DNA of 64,000 bases, taken from contig CAWJIH010000009.1 in assembly GCA_963842975.1 (NCBI GenBank), positions 744,001-808,000 of the forward strand, read 5' to 3'. Below, in pieces: positions 7,314 to 15,664 of the stretch (its first letter is position 1; the number at the start of each line of letters is the position of its first letter). A program made the position numbers and the translations under genes. The notes under the pieces are model-generated. The model worked only from the letters and a program-made list of their open reading frames with translations, was not told the DNA's origin and searched no databases. This DNA comes from JACJWR01 sp963842975 (GTDB lineage: Bacteria; Actinomycetota; Actinomycetes; S36-B12; UBA10799).

Positions 7314-8912
7314 TCACAATACCGACCGCAGGGTGGAGATACGTCGATCAAGTTCGGCCATCCTGACCCTCACCAGGTTGTCCGGCAGACCCTCGTCGGT
7401 GCGCAGCCGCAGCAGTTCCTGTTGCTCGGAGATGGCCATCGCGATGCCCAATGAGCGAGCCTGGGCGATCCGTTCGTCCGGCCCGGGATCGCTTGCGTCG
7501 GGGTCCAAACGATGCTCGATGCTGCGGCGAAGACCGCGCACCACCTCGGGCGCCAACGGTTCGCCAACTCGCTCGGCGTCGGTCTGGGCATCCTCAAGCG
7601 CATTCAGCGCGGCGCGGGCCAAGGCGGCATCCACCCGGGCATTGAGCCCGGAGGTCTCCGGGGAACCGACCTTGAGCACTCGCGCCAATGGCGCAAGAGT
7701 GGTCGACAAGGTGAGCATGATCGCAATCGCGCTGAGTGACACCGCAATCACCAAGTCGCGGGCCGGTAGGGCGCCGCCGCTCGCAGCAAACAGCGGGATG
7801 GAAAACGCTGCCAGGGCTGAGACCGGACCGCGGGCACCGGCCCAACCGACAACAGTGGCATGGCGCAGGCTGCGACTGTCCTGGCCGCCGTGCATGCGAT
7901 CGATCCCGAATGCGCCGAAGACAAAGGCCATCCGAACCACGATGAGGGTCACCACCACTGCCGGAACGAGCAGCCACAGCTGGTCGCGTTCATTCGGGGC
8001 AAGTGCGCGGATCGCCCATGGAAGCTCCAGCCCCAGCAGCAGGAAAGCGATGGACTGCAGGATGAACGTGATTTGCTTCCACACCGCGGCAGTGTGCAGC
8101 CGGCCTCGATACGTGGGGTCCGAACTTGAGGCGTGGGAAGCCATCAGGGCGGCGATGACGATGGCCAGGATCGACGATCCGTCGAGTTGTTCGGCGATGA
8201 GGTAGATCGCGAAGGGTGCGATCAGCAACAGGCCACCAAAGCCGACCACATCCGAACTGTGCCGGATCACCAAGATGAGGGCCCAACCTGCAAGGGCACC
8301 CACGACGATTGCGACCAACACCGACTGGGCCAAAATGAGGCCGGCCTCAGCGACCGTCACCGTGCCGGCGACAGCGGCCACGGTTGCGACGCGCAGGGCG
8401 GTGAGCCCGGTGCCGTCGTTGACGAGGCTTTCCCCTTCCAAGATGGAGACCATCCGCTGCGGGAGGTTGGCTCGCCGCGCGGCAGCCGCCACGGCCACGG
8501 CATCAGTCGGAGCGAGTACCGCGCCAAGGGCAAAGGCCATGGCCAGCGGCACCCCGGGGGCGAGGCCGGAAACAACGCCGCCCACCACAAGCGTGGTGAC
8601 CGCGACCAGGCCGATCGCCAGCGCAAGTACGGGTCTGCGCACCCGTTTCAGGTCGATGTAGGACGACGACAGGGCTTCGCCAAACACCAACGGTGCCAAC
8701 ACGAGGGCCTGAATCACTTCCGGCTCATTTGGCGAGTCCGGGCCCACCGGCAGCAGTCCGAAGATGATCCCAGCAGTCATCAGCGGAAGCGCCGTGCCGA
8801 TCCCGCGGCTGCGCAGGATGAGGCTCAGTGCGACTGCCACGACCGCCACCCAAACTAGGTTGTCCGCAGTGGCGAGTAGCACGGTGGGCTCGGATCCGGT
8901 GTCAGTGAGCAA
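7314..8912 (-). CDS. CPA1-family Na+(K+)/H+ antiporter
   Basis: This protein of about 532 residues exchanges cytosolic sodium or potassium for protons. About twelve membrane segments fill residues 1-400, with the ion-binding region APTDAVAV and the family ESLVNDGTGL stretch holding the Asn-Asp pair. A cytosolic helical tail of about 130 residues follows. The most upstream start visible is TTG at 8910-8912, inside the last codons of the PEBP gene and overlapping its stop by 11 bp, which suggests translational coupling. No good Shine-Dalgarno sequence is visible, so the start is uncertain by a few codons. Roles in pH and salt homeostasis are inferred from the family. Confidence 0.88.
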   Translation of the reverse strand: MLTDTGSEPTVLLATADNLVWVAVVAVALSLILRSRGIGTALPLMTAGIIFGLLPVGPDSPNEPEVIQALVLAPLVFGEALSSSYIDLKRVRRPVLALAIGLVAVTTLVVGGVVSGLAPGVPLAMAFALGAVLAPTDAVAVAAAARRANLPQRMVSILEGESLVNDGTGLTALRVATVAAVAGTVTVAEAGLILAQSVLVAIVVGALAGWALILVIRHSSDVVGFGGLLLIAPFAIYLIAEQLDGSSILAIVIAALMASHASSSDPTYRGRLHTAAVWKQITFILQSIAFLLLGLELPWAIRALAPNERDQLWLLVPAVVVTLIVVRMAFVFGAFGIDRMHGGQDSRSLRHATVVGWAGARGPVSALAAFSIPLFAASGGALPARDLVIAVSLSAIAIMLTLSTTLAPLARVLKVGSPETSGLNARVDAALARAALNALEDAQTDAERVGEPLAPEVVRGLRRSIEHRLDPDASDPGPDERIAQARSLGIAMAISEQQELLRLRTDEGLPDNLVRVRMAELDRRISTLRSVL

Positions 8913-9442
8913 AGGTGGCCATGAGGTGTCCGCGCGCTAGCGCGTGCGCATTGATAGTGAAACCTGCCACCGCCGCGCTGGTGTCCGCACCCAGCCCGAG
9001 GTCATCGGTGTCGAGGGCGTACACCGTGAACAGGTAGCGGTGGTAGTGATCGCCCACCGGTGGCGCCGCCCCGCCGAAGTCGCAGGTGCCATAGTCATTG
9101 CGCAGTTGCAGGGCCGAGGCGGGTAGTTGGTCTCCACCGCGCCGTGCCAGCACCCGTGGGCAACTCCGTGGTCGTTGCCGGCAAGTCCACCAGCAGCCAG
9201 TGCCACCAGCCAGAGGTGGTGGGGGCATCCGGGTCGAAGCAGGTCACTGCGAAACCCTTCGTCTCGGAAGGGAAACCGGTCCACGTCAAGTGGGGAGACA
9301 GGTCTTGGCCCCCAGCACCCGAATACACGTGGGTCATCGGCAGTTCGGTGCCATCGGCGATGTCGCGGCTGGTCACCTGAAATGTGGGCAGTTCGGGTAA
9401 ATGGTCGAACGGGTTCGGCGGGCGCGTACGGTCCAGTGTCAT
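8902..9442 (-). pseudogene. PEBP family (YbhB/YbcL-like) protein, frameshifted as assembled
   Basis: Two overlapping frames make one phosphatidylethanolamine-binding-like protein of about 180 residues. The first, from ATG 9442, carries FDPDAPTTSGWWHWLLVDLP, a strongly conserved PEBP motif. The second carries RNDYG, CDFGGAAPP and HRYLFTVYALD, equally conserved. The frame changes at about 9132-9148, where one extra base is present (541 nt in total, 3n+1). Removing it gives a continuous, normal-length protein. Bacterial members are often secreted or cytosolic with unclear ligands; no signal peptide is seen here. It sits upstream of the antiporter with a short overlap. A sequencing insertion error is as likely as a true null allele. 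Confidence 0.82.
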
Positions 9443-9573
9443 GGCCGTACTCTGCCACGACTGAGCCTGCCGGGGAGGGTTTCCGCGGGCGCGGCGACCA
9501 AGGTGGCGAGCCGAGGTGTGTAGCCTTGGCGCGTTCACATTTCGGGGGCTCTAGGCACGAGGGAGTCATCACG

Positions 9574-10206
9574 TTGACCAGGGTGGTGGGGAGTGCCATT
9601 GGCGGGCTGCTGGTGCTTGTGGCGTTGTTGGGTGCGCTGCTTGGGGGATGGCTGTTGTCGGTCTTCGGCACTGAGGGCAAGTACGAAGTCCCGGTCGCAG
9701 AGGTTTCGGTTCCGGGTGCTGCGCTGTACGTGAACCTGTTTGATGTCGATCCCGCTTCCTACCTGCCGGATGGGCTGCTCGACACCTACGTGGTGGCCTC
9801 GAATCCCGGCCCAGAGGATCTCTTCATCGGCGTGGGCGCAGCCAACGACGTGCAGGATCTCTTGTTGGGTGTTCCCTACGATGCTGCCTCGGACCTCGCC
9901 AGCGGGGCCTTTGTGTTGCGGTCGGTGCCAGGCTCAAGAATTCCCGCTCCCGCCCCCCAGGACTCGACCCTGTGGCAGGTTTCGGCGGCGGGTAACCCCG
10001 CGATTCTGTCGTGGAACGAGCAAGATGGCAGCGGCGTGTTCGTTGTCATGAACGCCGACGGTTCCGCCGGCGTGACTGCCGAATTGACGGCAACCCTGGA
10101 ATCACCGCGCGTGGTGCCGCTCATGGCGGTGCTCCTGGTCGTGTCGCTGCTTGTGGGGCTGCTGGGGGCGGCGATCCTGGCCAGCGTCAGTCGCTCGACC
10201 CGCTGA
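9574..10206 (+). CDS. Unrecognised membrane-anchored protein with two transmembrane segments
   Basis: This protein of 210 residues was not assigned to a family. A hydrophobic helix near residues 8-30 (GGLLVLVALLGALLGGWLL) is followed by about 145 mostly polar residues without cysteines, and then a second helix near the C-terminus ending SVSRSTR. The topology suggests a loop on the outer face held by two anchors. The likely start is TTG at 9574, with GAGGGAG 8 nt upstream (9559-9565); GTG at 9583 is an alternative. It lies about 50 bp before the CDP-alcohol phosphatidyltransferase. Mycobacteria also have small membrane proteins near pgsA2, so a cell-envelope role is plausible but unproven. Confidence 0.72.
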   Translation: MTRVVGSAIGGLLVLVALLGALLGGWLLSVFGTEGKYEVPVAEVSVPGAALYVNLFDVDPASYLPDGLLDTYVVASNPGPEDLFIGVGAANDVQDLLLGVPYDAASDLASGAFVLRSVPGSRIPAPAPQDSTLWQVSAAGNPAILSWNEQDGSGVFVVMNADGSAGVTAELTATLESPRVVPLMAVLLVVSLLVGLLGAAILASVSRSTR

Positions 10207-10259
10207 CGTCCACTCGGCGTGCTGAACGAGATCGATTGCCGGGGCGCTACCGTGACCCC

Positions 10260-10856
10260 ATGGAGGTCCAGCAGACCGAGGTCACCAGTTCCCGCGTGGT
10301 GACGCTGCCCAATGTCTTGAGCCTGGCCCGGTTGCTCGGCGTTCCGCTTTTTCTCTGGCTGATTCTGGTGCCGAAGGCCGATGGCCTGGCGGTGCTGTTG
10401 CTGGTTGTGGCTGGTGCCACGGACTACCTTGACGGATACCTGGCACGTAAGTGGAACCAGATCACCAGAGTTGGCCAATTGCTTGATCCCGTCGCGGATC
10501 GGCTCTACATCCTCGCCACCCTGATTGGCCTGCTGGTGCGCGACATCATCCCATTGTGGCTGGTGCTGCTGCTGGTATCCAGGGATGTGATCATGGCGAT
10601 CGTGCTCGCCCTGCTGAAGCGAGTGGGGATCACCGGACTGCCAGTCCACTTCATCGGCAAGGCCGCAACGTTCAATCTGTTGTATGCCTTTCCACTGCTG
10701 CTGTTGGGTGACGGAACGGGGGTCTGGGCCGAGATAGCACGTATCTTCGGCTGGGCCTTCGTGATCTGGGGCACAGCGCTCTACTGGTGGGCCGCGGTAC
10801 TCTATCTAGAACAAGCGCGGCGAATTTGGGCGTCGCGCAGAGGAGCAGCGGTATGA
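10260..10856 (+). CDS. CDP-alcohol phosphatidyltransferase (PgsA2-like)
   Basis: This 198-residue integral membrane enzyme transfers a phosphatidyl group from CDP-diacylglycerol to a hydroxyl acceptor. The full catalytic motif is visible at residues 60-83: DGYLAR, then G and two Asp residues in VGQLLDPVADR, fitting DGx2ARx8Gx3Dx3D. About six hydrophobic segments are present. Its place upstream of gcvH and the FHA gene matches pgsA2 of M. tuberculosis. The acceptor (glycerol-3-phosphate, phosphatidylglycerol or inositol phosphate) cannot be told from sequence. Its stop overlaps the next gene's ATG by 4 bp (ATGA), so the two are coupled. Confidence 0.9.
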   Translation: MEVQQTEVTSSRVVTLPNVLSLARLLGVPLFLWLILVPKADGLAVLLLVVAGATDYLDGYLARKWNQITRVGQLLDPVADRLYILATLIGLLVRDIIPLWLVLLLVSRDVIMAIVLALLKRVGITGLPVHFIGKAATFNLLYAFPLLLLGDGTGVWAEIARIFGWAFVIWGTALYWWAAVLYLEQARRIWASRRGAAV

Positions 10857-13378
10857 AAGCAGTCGTGATGGCCGGGGGGTCCGGCACTCGACTGCGACCA
10901 TTGACGTCTTCCACCCCCAAGCCGCTGTTGCCGGTAGTCGGCCGAACGATGCTTGAACACCTGCTGTTACTGCTCGGCTCTCATGGGGTGTCCGAAGCGG
11001 TCATCACTGTGCACTACCTCGCGCAGATGGTTCGCTCGCATCAGGGTTCCGGCACCGAGTCCGGGGTACAACTGAGTTACGCCACCGAATCCCGACCGAT
11101 GGGAACCGCGGGTAGCGTAAAGCTCGCCGAATCGCGCCTGCAGGATGCGCCATTCCTGGTCATTTCCGGCGATGGTGTGACTGACATGGACCTCAGCCGT
11201 CTGGCGCAGGCGCACGAAGCAACCGGTGCTTTGGTGACGGTGTGCCTGGCTCGTCGTGCCGACCCAATGGGCATGGGGTTGGTGGTCACCGATGACGAAG
11301 GGCGGGTGACGAGGTTCCTGGAGAAACCAGGGTGGTCGCAGGTCTTCACCGATACGGTCAATACCGGGATCTACATGATTTCGCCGGAGGTGCTGGCTGA
11401 GATTCCAGACGACGAGCCGGCGGATTGGGCGCGCGATGTGTTTCCGAGGCTACTTGCTCGCGGGGCTCCCATCTATGGGCACGTCGGGGAGGGCTACTGG
11501 GCCGACGTCGGCACGTTGGATGCCTACCGAGCCGTGCAGATCGACGCTCTTGAGGGCAAGGTCAAGCTCAATATCCCCGGTCAAGAAGTCGCCCCCGGTG
11601 TGTGGTTTGGCAGCGGAGTAGAAGTCAACAGTGAGGCACAGTTGCAGGGCCCGGTGGTACTGGGGGACAACGTTCGAGTGGCTGCCGGAGCCAAAGTCGG
11701 ACCCCTCAGCGTCGTCGGTCGGCACAGCATCGTTGGGCCGGAGACCCAGATTGAGCGTTCGGTCGTAATGGACAACGTGTATTTCGGTCCCGGCGTGCAA
11801 CTGCATGGCTGTGTGGTGGGGCGGGACTCGGATCTGCTGGATCGCGTACGGGTGGAGGAAGGTTCGTGCATCGGCGACGGTTGCCGACTGGAAGCCGAAG
11901 CAGTCATCACCTCAGGCGCGGATATCTATCCGAACAAAACGATTGCCGCCGGTGAGGTCATCAACGAAACGGTCGTCTGGGAGTCGCGATCGCCGCGGCA
12001 AATGTTCTCGGGCGAGGTTTTCAGCGGGGTCGTCAACATTGACATCACACCGGAGGTCGCGGCCAGGGTAGCGGGGGCCTTTGCCACCATCCTTCCCAAA
12101 GGCGGTCGAGTCGCGGTGGCACGCGATCACAACACTGCTGCCCATGCTGTTTCGCTGGTGCTGCTCGGAGCACTGGCGTCGGCTGGTCTTGAGGTGAACG
12201 TGCTCGGCATGATCCCGGTCCCCGTGGCGCGAAGCCATGTGGGGCGGAGTTGCGATGGTGGTGTGATCGTTCGGACTGCGCCTGGCCGGCCCGAGAGCTT
12301 GCGGCTGATGTTCCTCGACTCTGACGGGGTGGATATCGACCACATCGCACGGCAAGACCTCGAGCGCATCGTCAGTCGGCACGACATCATGCGCGCCGCC
12401 CCTACGGAGGTCGGATCGGTGTCAGCGCCGATGGGGGCCACTGAGGATTACGTGGCTTCGGTGATGGCGGCCACCGACATGACAAGCGTCGCCGAGGCGG
12501 GTTTGCGCATCGTGGTGGATACCGCCGGGGGTGTGGGGGCAATGATCCTTCCCGCCTTGATGTCCGCGGCCGATGTTGACGTGATCACCGTGAATTCCCG
12601 GCTAACTCCGAACCGCACGACCGGCACCGCAGCGGAACGCGCCGAATCACTGCGCCGACTAGGCCTGCTGGTCGCTTCATCTCGAGCCGCGCTCGGGGTG
12701 CGCATCAGTCCCACCGGCGAGCGACTGTCAATAGTTGACGAGACCGGTCGGGTGCTGAGCGACGACCGCGCGCTGCTGGTCTTTCTTGACCTACTCGCAG
12801 CCGAACGGCGCGATGGTGTGGTCGCGGTGCCGGTCACGACGACTCGAGTTGCGGAGCAGGTGGCGGAATACCACGGCGTGCACATGATCTGGAGTCCAAC
12901 GGGGGCACAGGCGCTGTCGAAGGCCAGTACTGCGCAGGGGCTGATCCTCGCAGGTGATGCCGACGGTGGGTTCGTGATTCCGGCAGTGGGTCGCTCGGCC
13001 GATGCGATGGCTGCGCTGGTGGTGTTGCTCGGCCTGGTCGCTCGGACCCGCCTGACCCTGCGCCAAATTGACACCAGGATCCCCTCCACCACGCTGCTGA
13101 GAGGTCAGATCCCGATGCCGTGGGCGCGGAAAGCGTCGGTGATGCGTGCGGTTCGTGAGGCCGCAGCCGACTTGCCGATCGACGAGACGGAAGGTCTGCG
13201 GATCATGCTCCCGGACCGCGCCTGGGTGTTGGTCGCTCCGGACCCCAGCGCTGCTGCGATTCGGATCTGGGCCGAATCGCCACGCGAAGAGGAAGCCCAC
13301 GAGTTGCTCAGTTCTTGGCAGCAGGTGGTGTCGGCTGCCCAGGACGGTGACGCAGACAATCTGACCCCGGTAGAGTGA
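10853..13378 (+). CDS. Mannose-1-phosphate guanylyltransferase-like fusion: nucleotidyltransferase, left-handed beta-helix, phosphomannomutase-like
   Basis: This 841-residue protein has three parts. Residues 1 to about 235 are a sugar-phosphate nucleotidyltransferase (MAGGSGTRLRPLT at 7-18, EKPG, and GYWADVGT near the end). Residues of about 250-370 are hexapeptide beta-helix repeats. Residues of about 385-841 resemble alpha-phosphohexomutases. In the mutase half the phosphoserine loop (TASHNP in active enzymes) reads RTAPGRPE, so catalysis there is doubtful, although an Asp-rich LDSDGVDID metal-like site remains. The same three-part layout exists in Streptomyces, annotated as mannose-1-phosphate guanylyltransferase. 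GDP-mannose would feed mannolipids or glycans. The ATG at 10853 overlaps the preceding stop. The adjacent lipid synthase suggests envelope glycolipid work. Confidence 0.88.
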   Translation: MKAVVMAGGSGTRLRPLTSSTPKPLLPVVGRTMLEHLLLLLGSHGVSEAVITVHYLAQMVRSHQGSGTESGVQLSYATESRPMGTAGSVKLAESRLQDAPFLVISGDGVTDMDLSRLAQAHEATGALVTVCLARRADPMGMGLVVTDDEGRVTRFLEKPGWSQVFTDTVNTGIYMISPEVLAEIPDDEPADWARDVFPRLLARGAPIYGHVGEGYWADVGTLDAYRAVQIDALEGKVKLNIPGQEVAPGVWFGSGVEVNSEAQLQGPVVLGDNVRVAAGAKVGPLSVVGRHSIVGPETQIERSVVMDNVYFGPGVQLHGCVVGRDSDLLDRVRVEEGSCIGDGCRLEAEAVITSGADIYPNKTIAAGEVINETVVWESRSPRQMFSGEVFSGVVNIDITPEVAARVAGAFATILPKGGRVAVARDHNTAAHAVSLVLLGALASAGLEVNVLGMIPVPVARSHVGRSCDGGVIVRTAPGRPESLRLMFLDSDGVDIDHIARQDLERIVSRHDIMRAAPTEVGSVSAPMGATEDYVASVMAATDMTSVAEAGLRIVVDTAGGVGAMILPALMSAADVDVITVNSRLTPNRTTGTAAERAESLRRLGLLVASSRAALGVRISPTGERLSIVDETGRVLSDDRALLVFLDLLAAERRDGVVAVPVTTTRVAEQVAEYHGVHMIWSPTGAQALSKASTAQGLILAGDADGGFVIPAVGRSADAMAALVVLLGLVARTRLTLRQIDTRIPSTTLLRGQIPMPWARKASVMRAVREAAADLPIDETEGLRIMLPDRAWVLVAPDPSAAAIRIWAESPREEEAHELLSSWQQVVSAAQDGDADNLTPVE

Positions 13379-13382
13379 CACC

Positions 13383-13763
13383 ATGATTCCCGCTGAGCTC
13401 ATCTACACGTCCCAGCACGAGTGGCTGGCCGTGCAACCTGATGGTTCCGTCCGTGTCGGTATCACTGATTTCGCCCAAGACAGCCTTGGGGACATCGTGT
13501 TCGTCGCGCTCCCCGGAGTGGGCGACGATTGCGATGCTGGCCAAGCAATTGGCGAAGTCGAGTCGACCAAGAGCGTAAGTGAGGTGTATGCGCCTGTCAC
13601 CGGCCGAATCACCCGCCGAAACGATGCAGTCGAAACCGCTCCGGAAACCATCAACGAAGATCCCTACGGTGAGGGCTGGCTAGTGGAGATCGAACCAGCG
13701 TCGGAACTTGACCAGGCTGAGTTCCTCGATGCTGCGGGCTACGAGGGCATCGTCAAGACCTAA
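13383..13763 (+). CDS. gcvH: Glycine cleavage system H protein
   Basis: This 126-residue carrier holds a lipoyl group on Lys63 (motif ESTKSVSEVYAPVTG) and shuttles the aminomethyl moiety of glycine between the P, T and L proteins. The N-terminal YTSQHEWLAV and the C-terminal GEGWLVEI are standard, and the length is normal. ATG at 13383 comes 4 bp after the preceding stop; the Shine-Dalgarno sequence is weak, so coupling is likely. gcvP lies 2.6 kb downstream after three regulator or nuclease genes, the same order as gcvH-garA-Rv1828-Rv1829-Rv1830-gcvB in mycobacteria. gcvT is not in the window. Confidence 0.96.
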   Translation: MIPAELIYTSQHEWLAVQPDGSVRVGITDFAQDSLGDIVFVALPGVGDDCDAGQAIGEVESTKSVSEVYAPVTGRITRRNDAVETAPETINEDPYGEGWLVEIEPASELDQAEFLDAAGYEGIVKT

Positions 13764-13801
13764 TCGTCAGTCGTGTCGGAGGCTCAAGGAGGCTGAAGGC
13801 T

Positions 13802-14263
13802 ATGCATTGTTCGGCATGTGGAGTGGCATTGAATGCCGGTGCCAAGTTCTGCAGCAATTGCGGCGCGGCGACTAGTGCCGACGCAACGCAGGCGACCGGC
13901 GCCCTAGCACCAGTCGGTGGCCCCGCGATTGCGGACGAGGCAAACGGGGCGGGGCCGCAATTCGCGGTCATTGTGGTCAACCAGGGGCCCAACAAAGGCA
14001 TGGCCTACACCCTCACTCCGCCGCTGGTCAAAGTAGGGCGGAACCCTGACCAAGAAGTGTTTCTGGACGACATCACGGTGTCGCGTCAGCATGCGGAGTT
14101 GCGCTGGGTGGATGGTGGCTGGAAGCTCATCGACCTAGGTTCGCTCAACGGGTCCCGGGTCAATCAAGAGCCCGTCACGTCCGTCATGCTCAACAGTGGC
14201 GATGAGATCCAGATCGGCAAGTACCGATTTTGGTTCATGTCCGGAGCAGGCGGAGGTCGTTGA
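13802..14263 (+). CDS. Zinc-ribbon plus FHA domain protein (GarA/OdhI-like)
   Basis: This 153-residue protein has an N-terminal zinc ribbon (Cys3, Cys6, Cys17, Cys20), a flexible Ala/Gly-rich linker, and a C-terminal forkhead-associated domain from about 54 to 150. The phosphothreonine-binding residues are visible: GRN (Arg80), SRQH (Ser94, Arg95, His97) and LGSLNGSRVN. By position after gcvH it is the counterpart of mycobacterial GarA, which binds and inhibits 2-oxoglutarate dehydrogenase and glutamate dehydrogenase when unphosphorylated. The ETTS phosphorylation motif of GarA/OdhI is not present at the N-terminus; the zinc ribbon takes its place. Metabolic control is therefore inferred from position, not proven. 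The next gene starts inside its stop codon. Confidence 0.85.
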   Translation: MHCSACGVALNAGAKFCSNCGAATSADATQATGALAPVGGPAIADEANGAGPQFAVIVVNQGPNKGMAYTLTPPLVKVGRNPDQEVFLDDITVSRQHAELRWVDGGWKLIDLGSLNGSRVNQEPVTSVMLNSGDEIQIGKYRFWFMSGAGGGR

Positions 14264-14964
14264 GCGACCTGGTTGGAATCGGCGGGGTCATTGCGGAGTT
14301 CTCGCCTGAGTTCCCGGACCTCACGGTGTCTAAGGTGCGCTTCTTGGAAGCGCAGGGGCTGCTCTCGCCGATTCGCACGCCTTCCGGGTATCGACGCTAC
14401 TCCGAAAACGATCGGGAGCGATTGCGCTACATCCTGCGCACGCAGCGTGATCATTTCCTGCCGCTCAAGGTGATTGCCGAGCACCTCGAGGCCATGAGTC
14501 GGGGGTTAGAGCCCCCAGAGATCCTTGATCCGACGCCGCGCCCACCTGATTCGGTGGCTGCGGCCGGCGCCGACGCGAGCCTCGATTCGAACGACCCCAC
14601 GGTTCGGTTGACCCAGGACGAGCTTCTGCGGGAGTCAGGTTTGACCGAGGCCGGACTCGCCGACGCGCTAGGCCAAGGCTTGCTCGCGGTTGGCCCAGAC
14701 GGTCGTTATGGGATGGCTGAGCTGGCAGCGGCTAGTGCAGTCGCGGGCCTGGCCCAGCATGGGATGTCGGCCAGGCACTTGCGCACGATTCGCTTGGCAG
14801 CGGATCGGCACATCGGTTTCGTCGATCAAATCTTGCTTGCCGCGCCAGCCCAAACCGGGCCGGCGACAGCAGATGAGGCCATTCCGCTGTTCCAACTCAC
14901 CCGACAGTTGGAGGACGCGATTATCGCCGCGCACCTCCGTGATGCCTACCGGGAACCTCGCTGA
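14260..14964 (+). CDS. ftsR: MerR-family transcription regulator FtsR (Rv1828-like)
   Basis: This protein of about 234 residues has an N-terminal MerR helix-turn-helix with wing (VSKVRFLEAQGLL and RTPSGYRRYSENDRERLRYI), then a C-terminal domain of about 110 residues typical of this actinobacterial branch. In Corynebacterium the homologue FtsR activates ftsZ. The start is not certain. TTG at 14260 overlaps the FHA stop (TTGA) and matches the usual family N-terminus, but GGAGGT ends only 2 nt before it; TTG at 14230 is an alternative. Either way the gene is coupled to the FHA gene. Confidence 0.85.
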   Translation: MSDLVGIGGVIAEFSPEFPDLTVSKVRFLEAQGLLSPIRTPSGYRRYSENDRERLRYILRTQRDHFLPLKVIAEHLEAMSRGLEPPEILDPTPRPPDSVAAAGADASLDSNDPTVRLTQDELLRESGLTEAGLADALGQGLLAVGPDGRYGMAELAAASAVAGLAQHGMSARHLRTIRLAADRHIGFVDQILLAAPAQTGPATADEAIPLFQLTRQLEDAIIAAHLRDAYREPR

Positions 14965-15001
14965 CTTCCCCAGCCTGCTGTGGGGAGTTAGAGTCAGGAC
15001 T

Positions 15002-15476
15002 ATGGAACCCCTGGATGTTGTCGGTGTGAGGGTCGAAATGCCGTCGAATCAACCTCTGGTGCTGCTGCGTGAGCGAAATGGGGATCGCTATCTGCCAATC
15101 TGGATCGGTGCGGTGGAGGCAACGGCCATCGCCTTCGCACAGCAGGGCGTGGTGCCGCCCCGGCCGCTCACCCATGACCTACTTGCGCGACGTGCTCGAG
15201 ACCCTCAACTCGCCGGTCCAGGAGGTGCGCATCACCGAGTTGCGCGATGGCGTGTTCTACAGCGTGTTGGACCTCGGCAACGGGGTGGAGATCAGCGCTC
15301 GTCCGAGTGACGCGATTGCCCTAGCGATGCGGTCGGGTGCGCCAATCTTGGGTGCCGAGGATGTCCTCTCGGAGGCTGGCATCCAAGTGCCGGACGAGGA
15401 AGAGGACGAGGTCGAGGCGTTCCGGGAGTTCCTGGACACCGTCACACCAGAGGACTTCGAGCGAGGAGATTCGTAA
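15002..15476 (+). pseudogene. Bifunctional nuclease family (DUF151) protein, frameshifted as assembled
   Basis: The first frame from ATG 15002 encodes NQPLVLLRERNGDRYLPIWIG, VEATAIAFAQQGV and PPRPLTHDLL. The second encodes VLETLNSPVQEVRITELRDG, ARPSDAIALAMR and a C-terminal EFLDTVTPEDF. Together they match Rv1829 from end to end, about 157 residues. One extra base lies at about 15178-15186; dropping one T of CTTG gives HDLLRDVLETLN. The total is 475 nt, 3n+1. The family includes proteins with RNase and DNase activity. A -10-like TAGAGT lies 7 nt before the ATG. The break may be a sequencing insertion, since both halves are well conserved. Confidence 0.85.
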
Positions 15477-15483
15477 GAATCCA

Positions 15484-15537
15484 CGTAGTTTTCTACGCAT
15501 ACCGTATTAGGTATCAGTCTCTACTAGACATTGATAC
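15484..15537 (+). promoter_or_regulatory. AT-rich cluster of overlapping dyads before the second MerR gene
   Basis: Three inverted repeats sit in 54 bp: CGTAG/CTACG (15484-15497, loop TTTT), ATACC/GGTAT (15499-15514, spacer 6), and GTATCAGTCT paired with AGAC plus TGATAC (15511-15537, 10 bp with a 2-nt bulge). The last two share 15511-15514 and cannot form together. A TTGATA hexamer at 15531-15536 resembles a -35. The first hairpin may also end the DUF151 transcript. Operator or structured-leader function is inferred. Confidence 0.45.
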
Positions 15538-15664
15538 TTGCAAAAGTGGAATTCATTTGGCGTGTCCTCGGCTAATGTCGTTGACGAAGTCATGGGGTCT
15601 GCCTAGCCTGCGGTTCAAGGGGTTGGCCCGCGTGAGGTGCGGTCAACCGACGAGGAGGCGGAAG

